Notes under the pieces: model-generated
Database searches by the model: none
The model's input: only the letters and a program-made list of their open reading frames with translations
What the model was told of the DNA's origin: nothing
Part shown: positions 59,306 to 64,000 of the stretch, piece after piece
Layout of the letters: every line of letters starts with the position of its first letter
Numbering within the stretch: the first letter of the stretch is position 1
Source: Sphaerisporangium rufum
GTDB lineage: Bacteria > Actinomycetota > Actinomycetes > Streptosporangiales > Streptosporangiaceae
NCBI RefSeq assembly: GCF_016863395.1
Contig: NZ_BOOU01000076.1
Span: 32,690 to 96,689 of the forward strand
Direction of reading: 5' to 3'
DNA: 64,000 nucleotides
Program-made: the position numbers and the translations under genes

Positions 59306-60553
59306 TCACCCGGTGCTCGTGTAGATCACCGAGTGGTCGTCGGGATCGTCACCGAGCGACTCGGTCGCGCCGAAGGCGAAGACCTGGCCGGTGCCGGGGA
59401 CGGTGGCCAGGGCGCGCAGCCGGATCTCCGCGCCGGGGAGCGCGGGCAGCGGCCGGACCCGCCAGCCGCCGCCGGGGGAGCGGCTGAACACGGCGTCCGA
59501 ACCCGGGGTGCGCAGCCCCATCCGGGTGGCGATCACGTGCACCCGGCCGGTGGCGTCCCCGGCGCACCCGCCCAGCCACCAGCCGGCCGGCATCGGCACC
59601 GGCGACCACCGCCGGCCGTCCCAGCGCGCCGCCACCGGGAACCGCACGTTGTGGTGTTCCGACCCGCCCGGCTGGACCGGCGGGCCCTGCTGGACGCCGG
59701 TCCGCAGGCCGAACACCCACACGTCCCGGGCGGCGAGCACGCACATGCTGACGACCTCGGTGGACCAGGACACCGCGTCCGGGGGCAGCCCGCCGGCGAA
59801 CGGCCGGACCTGCCACCGGTCACCCGCCAGGCGCAGCGACACCGGCGGCCGGGGTTCCTCCCCCTTCCCGGGCAGCGCGCCGAACGCCCAGACGTCCCCG
59901 TCCGGACCCGCGGTCATCCAGTGCACCTCCGCGCCCCCGCCCGGCCGGGGCAACCGGTGCCGGCGGGCGCCGTCCAGGAGCAGCGGGCCGCCCCCGTCCA
60001 TGACCAGCACCCGCCGCCGGTCCACGGCCGCCGGCCCGTACGCCTGCCGGGACACGCCGGGCACCCGGCGCCAGCGGCGCCCGTCGAACCGGATCAGGTA
60101 GGAGGCGGTCTGGTCGTCGCCCGACGCCCAGATCGCGTCCGGGGCGGCGGCCGAGACGGCGCCGATCCCGCCGGACAGCCCGCGCGGCGCCCGGACCCGC
60201 CGGAACGTCCGGCCGTCCCAGCGCAGCAACACCGGCGCCGACGGCCCGTCATCGGCGTCCTCGGTCTGCCCGGCCGCCCACCCGGCGGCCGGCCCGAACA
60301 TCACCCCGCCGGTGATCGCGTCCAGCCCGCCGTAGTCCGCCGAATGCACCAGCCGCCAGGCGTCCTCGGTACCCGCCGCCCCGGCAGGTCTCCCGGCGGC
60401 GACCCGCGGGCCGGCTGCCAGGTCACCCGCCGGGCCGGCGCCGAGGTCCTGGCCCGGGCGGTCTGCGAGGTCAGCGGCCAGGCCGGCCACCAGCGCCGCC
60501 GTCACCACCGAGTAGCCCACAACCCGGCCGGCGCCGGCCCGTTCTCCTCGCAC
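59306..60553 (-). CDS. Exported propeller-like protein
   Basis: This protein of about 415 residues has a short hydrophobic N-terminal signal or anchor (VVGYSVVTAALVAGLAADL) and then tandem WD/kelch-like units of the form D-x-W-x-x-G (PDAIWASGDDQTASYLIRFDG; DGDVWAFGALPGKG; ARDVWVFGLRTG), giving a beta-propeller. Extracellular binding is likely; no enzyme motif was found. GTG 60553 follows GGGAGG. It is divergent from the ECF sigma gene at 60667, so it may belong to the regulon of that sigma factor. Confidence 0.7.
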   Translation of the reverse strand: MRGERAGAGRVVGYSVVTAALVAGLAADLADRPGQDLGAGPAGDLAAGPRVAAGRPAGAAGTEDAWRLVHSADYGGLDAITGGVMFGPAAGWAAGQTEDADDGPSAPVLLRWDGRTFRRVRAPRGLSGGIGAVSAAAPDAIWASGDDQTASYLIRFDGRRWRRVPGVSRQAYGPAAVDRRRVLVMDGGGPLLLDGARRHRLPRPGGGAEVHWMTAGPDGDVWAFGALPGKGEEPRPPVSLRLAGDRWQVRPFAGGLPPDAVSWSTEVVSMCVLAARDVWVFGLRTGVQQGPPVQPGGSEHHNVRFPVAARWDGRRWSPVPMPAGWWLGGCAGDATGRVHVIATRMGLRTPGSDAVFSRSPGGGWRVRPLPALPGAEIRLRALATVPGTGQVFAFGATESLGDDPDDHSVIYTSTG

Positions 60554-60666
60554 CCGTCCTCCCGTCCCGTTACCGTCATGATCTGTGACGCCGCCGCGGC
60601 CGCTCCGGTTCGGAAAGGCGGCCCGGCACCAGGCAACCGGAACCGGCGCTTCCGCATGGAAAGGGC

Positions 60667-61215
60667 ATGAGATCTGAGACGCGACGCGCGACGGACGTCG
60701 CGCCGCCGTCCCCGCCGCCCCTGGCACCGGACCCGGACGGCATCGCCGAACTGTTCCACGCGCACCGGCTCGGCCTGGTGCGGCTGGCATTCCTGCTGCT
60801 CGGCGACCAGGAGACCGCCGAGGACGTCGTGCAGGACGCGTTCGCCGCGGTGCACCGGCGCTGGGACCGGCTGGCCGACCACGGCCGGGTGCTGCCCTAC
60901 CTGCGCACCTGTGTGGTGAACGGCTGCCGGATGGTGCACCGCCGCCGGGCGATCGCCGGCCGGCTGATCGGCGACCGGGTGGAGCCGTTCTGGTCGGCGG
61001 AGGCGGCGGCGCTGCTCGGCGAGACCCGCCGCGAGGTGTTCGTGGCCGTGCGCGCCCTGCCGCGCCGCCAGCGCGAGGCGCTGGTGCTGCGCTACTACCT
61101 CGACCTGCCGGAGGGGGAGATCGCCGAGGTGATGGGCGTCAGCCGCGGCACGGTCAAGTCCACCGTCTCCCGGGCGCTCGCGTCCCTGGCCACGAAACTG
61201 GAGGCAGCCCGATGA
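60667..61215 (+). CDS. ECF RNA polymerase sigma factor (SigE-like, actinobacterial)
   Basis: This 182-residue sigma-70 family factor has region 2 at about 25-90 (ELFHAHRLGLVRLAFLLLGDQETAEDVVQDAF) and region 4 at about 125-178 (LPRRQREALVLRYYLDLPEGEIAEVMGVSRGTVKSTVSRA). It lacks regions 1 and 3, as ECF factors do. ATG 60667 follows GGAAAGG. Its stop overlaps the start of the next gene by four bases (ATGA), and that gene encodes a membrane protein likely to regulate it. Confidence 0.93.
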   Translation: MRSETRRATDVAPPSPPPLAPDPDGIAELFHAHRLGLVRLAFLLLGDQETAEDVVQDAFAAVHRRWDRLADHGRVLPYLRTCVVNGCRMVHRRRAIAGRLIGDRVEPFWSAEAAALLGETRREVFVAVRALPRRQREALVLRYYLDLPEGEIAEVMGVSRGTVKSTVSRALASLATKLEAAR

Positions 61216-62336
61216 CCCCGCCGATCGAGGACCGGCTGCGCGACGCCTTCGCCGCCGGCGCCGACCTGGTCACCCCCGGCTCGCTGCGGGCGGAGCCCTC
61301 GCCCGTAAGGGGCGGCCCGCGCGGCCGCCGGCTCGCCCTGGTGGTCCCGCTGGCCGCCGCGCTGCTCGTCGCGCTCACCAGCCTGGTCGTCACCACCGCC
61401 GGCCGCCGCACCGCCCCGATCCCCGCCGGCCCGATCCCCGCCGGCCCCGCCACCGCCGCGCCGTCCGTGCCGCCGCGGCCCGCGCCCCGGTTCATGATGA
61501 CCGCCGACGACGACGGCGTGAAGATCCGCGACACCCGCACCGGCGCAGTGGTCACCGACGTCGCCCCGCCGGTGCTGCCGAAGCATCGGCGCGGGGACGA
61601 GTACGTGGTGGCCGGCAACGGCACCGGCACCCTGTTCTACGTCGCCCGCTCCGGCGCGAAACCAGGTTCCCGGCCGACCGGCCGGATCTACCGCATCCAG
61701 GTGAGCGAGCGGGGCAAGGGCTTCAAGTGGGAGAGCGACGTCGTTCCGCCCATCCTCGGCCAGGTCGCGACCATGGCCGTGTCCGCGGACGGCACCCACC
61801 TCGCCTACAGCGTGGACGGCCGGATCGCGGTCGTCGACGTGGCGACCAAGGTGACCCGGACCTGGACCACCGGTCTCCCGTATCCGATTTTCGACCTGTC
61901 CTTGACGGCGGACGGCCGCACGCTCGCCCTGTCGGACGCCAACAAGACGTGGCTGCTGGACGTGTCCGGCCCGGGCGGGCTGCTGTCCCAGGCGCGCGTG
62001 CTCGGAATCCCGACCACGATGGGCGGGGTGGCGATCAGCCCGGACGGCGCCCGCGTGCTCGCCGGCCCCATGCGGGCACCGGACGCGCTCGACTACTCCA
62101 TCGACGAGTACGCCACCACCGGCGGTGGCCGGAGGATCCGGTCCGTGTTCGCCATCAGGCTGCACCGGACCACCGGGTGGCTGGGCGTCCTTCAGTACGA
62201 CGCCGGCGGAAGCCAGGCGCTGGTGCGAGGAATCGATCGTCCATTCGGGGTCCTTTCCCTCACGCGCGGCACTCTCGGCCCGCTGGGCGATCTCGTTGAC
62301 AAGCCCGGCCCGCACGCCCTGCGGGCCGCATGGTGA
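61212..62336 (+). CDS. Membrane-anchored WD40-like protein coupled to the ECF sigma factor
   Basis: This 374-residue protein has a cytoplasmic start (TPPIEDRLRDAFAAGADLV), one transmembrane helix at about 42-62 (LALVVPLAAALLVALTSLVV), a Pro/Ala linker and an extracytoplasmic propeller-like domain (MAVSADGTHLAYSVDGRIAV; DLSLTADGRTLALSDAN). The ATGA overlap with the sigma gene and topology suggest an anti-sigma or sensor partner. No zinc anti-sigma motif (HxxxCxxC) is present, so the mechanism would differ from RskA-type proteins. Confidence 0.72.
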   Translation: MTPPIEDRLRDAFAAGADLVTPGSLRAEPSPVRGGPRGRRLALVVPLAAALLVALTSLVVTTAGRRTAPIPAGPIPAGPATAAPSVPPRPAPRFMMTADDDGVKIRDTRTGAVVTDVAPPVLPKHRRGDEYVVAGNGTGTLFYVARSGAKPGSRPTGRIYRIQVSERGKGFKWESDVVPPILGQVATMAVSADGTHLAYSVDGRIAVVDVATKVTRTWTTGLPYPIFDLSLTADGRTLALSDANKTWLLDVSGPGGLLSQARVLGIPTTMGGVAISPDGARVLAGPMRAPDALDYSIDEYATTGGGRRIRSVFAIRLHRTTGWLGVLQYDAGGSQALVRGIDRPFGVLSLTRGTLGPLGDLVDKPGPHALRAAW

Positions 62337-62513
62337 CCCGTCGAACGGGCCGGGCGCCCGCCGCGGCCCGCCCGGACGCCACCACCCGAGATCACCGGTG
62401 TGAGGTGGCGGCGGAACCGGTGGCCGGTCATCCCCGCTGCTCGCGCCCTGGCGGGCCGGGCGCCCGGGAGGGTCAGAGCCGGGCGTGGCGGTCCCCGGTC
62501 GAGGTGGCGGCCC

Positions 62514-63092
62514 TCAACCTTCGGTAGCGGTGCCGGGCGGGGTGCGGCGTAGGGGGTGGCGGTCGAGGGCGAACCAGGTGACGCACCGGCCGGGTTCGGC
62601 GAAGAAGCCCCAGCGGGCGGCCAGCGTCCGGACCAGGTGGATGCCGCGCCCCGACTCGGCCGGCTCGCCGGCCGGGTCCGGGCGGGCGCAGGGGGAGGTG
62701 GCGGCGCCTTGGTCGACCACCTCGACCTGCACGTGCCCGTCCACCCCGAGCAGCACCACCACGCCGATCGCCGCCGAGCGGGTGTGCAGCACCGCGTTGG
62801 TGAACGTCTCCGACAGCAGCAGCACCGCGTCGTCCTGGCGCGGGTGGCCGGCCAGCAGCGTGCGCAGCCGGCGCCGCGCCTCGCCCACCGCCGCCTCGGT
62901 GGCGGGGAACGCCGCCCGGTCCAGCGTCCGCACCCGCCACCGGTCGGCGTCCCCGCCGCCCGCCGCATGCTCGTACCACTCCACGCCCGCCGGCCGCGGG
63001 CCGCGGCCGGTATCCCCTCCAGCGGGTTCGCCGACCGCGTCGTCCACCCGGTCCGCGTCCGCCGGCCGGGGGCCGCCGTCACCGGTCATCAT
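62514..63092 (-). CDS. RsbW/SpoIIAB-like ATP-binding protein
   Basis: This protein of about 192 residues has an HATPase domain: N-box LLLSETFTNAVLHT, VEVVDQGA (G1-like) and SGRGIHLVRTLAARWG (G2). Such proteins act as anti-sigma factors or serine kinases, often in partner-switch systems. I choose ATG 63092 because GGAGGT sits 7 bases upstream; an earlier ATG at 63191 also has an acceptable site. The first 60 residues are probably disordered. Its partner is not in the window. Confidence 0.8.
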   Translation of the reverse strand: MMTGDGGPRPADADRVDDAVGEPAGGDTGRGPRPAGVEWYEHAAGGGDADRWRVRTLDRAAFPATEAAVGEARRRLRTLLAGHPRQDDAVLLLSETFTNAVLHTRSAAIGVVVLLGVDGHVQVEVVDQGAATSPCARPDPAGEPAESGRGIHLVRTLAARWGFFAEPGRCVTWFALDRHPLRRTPPGTATEG

Positions 63093-63339
63093 CAAGGCGA
63101 CCTCCGTCGCGCTCGCATCCGTCTCCAGCGAGGCGACGCTAGGCGCCCCGGCGGGTCCGTCCCAGCGCCCGGGGGTGTCCCGGGTGGGCATCGGCCATCC
63201 TGGCCGGTGTCGTCCTCTCGCCCTGCCGGGTGGCCGGTCACTGGAGTGCCGCGATGGCACGGGGACCGGGCCGGTGGGCGACCGCCGCGCCGGTGTCGTG
63301 GCCGGGCCATGGCGGGTCACCGCCGGGCCGGCAGTGCGG

Positions 63340-64000
63340 TCACCGCGAGGTGTGCGGCGATTCGCCGGTGGCCTGGCGGCGGAACCAATGCCGGTGGGTG
63401 CGGACGAAGGTGACCGCGAACAGCAGCTGGATGCCGGCTTCGATGAGCAGGAACAGCGCCGAGTCGAGGGCGGGGAGGACCGGCCCGCCGTTCAGCCCGC
63501 CGGCGATGGCGCCGAGCGAGCCGACGAGCGCTCCGAGCGCGATGGGCACGCCGTACCCGGCCAGCGTGCCCAGGCTGATAGCGGCGCCGCCGATGAGGAA
63601 GACGGCGTACAGCCGGGTGGCGCGCCGCTCGTGCGGGGCGAGTCCGGCGGTCGGGTCCGGCCGGCTGAAGGGGCGGCGGCGCAGCCGGGCGAGTGCGCGG
63701 TCTTTGAGGTAGGCGGAGTAGGCGAGGCCGTCGTCGAAGAGGTTGTGGCTGCGGAGCAGGTCGCGGAGCACGTAGTAGAGGTCGGTGCGCATGTAGACCT
63801 GGAGCTGGAACGGGATGGACAGCAGTACCGTCACGATGAGGGCCTGCAGCACGGCTTTGGTGAGGTCGGCGAGGGGGAGGTAGGCGACCAGCAGAATCAG
63901 CCCGGCCATGAGCAGGAGGTCCCAGGCGATGCCGGCGAGGTAGACGCGGTAGCGGCGCCGGCGGGGGACGCCCCAGACGCCGGTGACGTCGGTCTGTGCG
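63340..64000 (-). CDS. Multi-spanning membrane protein, fragment; resembles C-terminal part of peptide-maturation M50-like metalloproteases
   Basis: The reading frame stays open to the right edge, so the N-terminal part is missing. About 220 residues are seen. It opens AQTDVTGVWGVPRRRRYRVY, has several membrane helices (LLLMAGLILLVAYLPL; LQALIVTVLLSIPFQ; GVPIALGALVGSLGAIAGG), and contains YMRTDLYYVLRDLLRSHNLFDDG. The TDxYYVLxDLL block is similar to the region after the membrane-protease core in YydH/PqqD-linked M50 proteins of RiPP clusters. The metal-binding HExxH would lie outside the window. Assignment is therefore tentative. Confidence 0.5.
   Translation of the reverse strand, partial: AQTDVTGVWGVPRRRRYRVYLAGIAWDLLLMAGLILLVAYLPLADLTKAVLQALIVTVLLSIPFQLQVYMRTDLYYVLRDLLRSHNLFDDGLAYSAYLKDRALARLRRRPFSRPDPTAGLAPHERRATRLYAVFLIGGAAISLGTLAGYGVPIALGALVGSLGAIAGGLNGGPVLPALDSALFLLIEAGIQLLFAVTFVRTHRHWFRRQATGESPHTSR

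Overview
This window comes from a high-GC actinobacterium. The coding style is strongly G/C at third codon positions, GTG and TTG starts are common, and several starts look leaderless. Lineage markers include a WhiB protein, a mycothiol-type DinB-fold protein, an actinobacterial siroheme sulfite reductase with its companion zinc-ribbon protein, a PucR regulator, a perfect DtxR/IdeR-type iron box, and paired XRE-TPR / HATPase regulators. Gene content fits a filamentous actinomycete (Streptosporangiales or a relative), but the genus cannot be fixed from sequence alone. No rRNA, tRNA, CRISPR array, insertion sequence or prophage was seen.

Layout. 0-3.3 kb: an assimilatory sulfate-reduction operon on the minus strand (sulfite reductase, zinc ribbon, APS reductase, start of a sirohydrochlorin chelatase-like gene). 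It is preceded by a leaderless peptide of the cysteine-rich type and a terminator-like attenuator. 3.1-9.6 kb: housekeeping genes, including a ZTP-type riboswitch in front of glyA, rsgA, whiB, and an iron-box-controlled sucrase/ferredoxin-like protein. 9.8-17.9 kb: divergent glpD and an alkyl-DHAP synthase-like oxidase, a metallophosphoesterase, and a transmembrane Ser/Thr kinase with a long GPHTG-type linker. 18-23.6 kb: the three oxamate carbamoyltransferase subunits (allH-allF-allG) divergent from pucR. 23.6-27.9 kb: an antitoxin with a truncated toxin, bioB, and a divergent XRE-TPR / HATPase pair. 28-35.2 kb: SDR and LysR divergent pair, then an NCS2 nucleobase permease coupled through GTGA overlaps to a three-subunit molybdenum hydroxylase. 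35.3-38.6 kb: two tandem secreted GH16 glycanases with matching upstream elements. 38.7-44.5 kb: cydAB behind a striking triple palindrome, divergent from a Crp-like regulator, a class III cyclase-fold protein and a TPR protein. 44.7-49.5 kb: a CoxG-like protein, two unknown proteins, thymidine kinase with an unusual N-terminal extension, and an SRPBCC protein whose promoter sits between two GCAACC-N4-GGTTGC operators. 49.5-53.9 kb: hydantoinase/oxoprolinase subunits. 54-64 kb: exported propeller-like proteins, prolyl aminopeptidase, GNAT, Fe/Mn superoxide dismutase with a Fur-family-like box, an ECF sigma factor with its membrane partner, an RsbW-type kinase, and at the right edge part of a membrane protein resembling peptide-maturation metalloproteases.

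How it fits together. A nitrogen-heterocycle theme recurs: oxamate/allantoin end-product breakdown under PucR, a nucleobase permease with a xanthine-dehydrogenase-type hydroxylase, and an ATP-dependent hydantoinase pair. A second theme is sensing through RNA or DNA elements: a cysteine attenuator, a ZTP riboswitch, an iron box, a Fur-like box, an ArsR-type double operator and the CTAC-N5-GTAG array at cydAB. The most interesting unexplained unit is the Crp / cyclase-fold / TPR cluster next to cydAB, in which the signature residues of both the cyclic-nucleotide receptor and the cyclase fold are kept.
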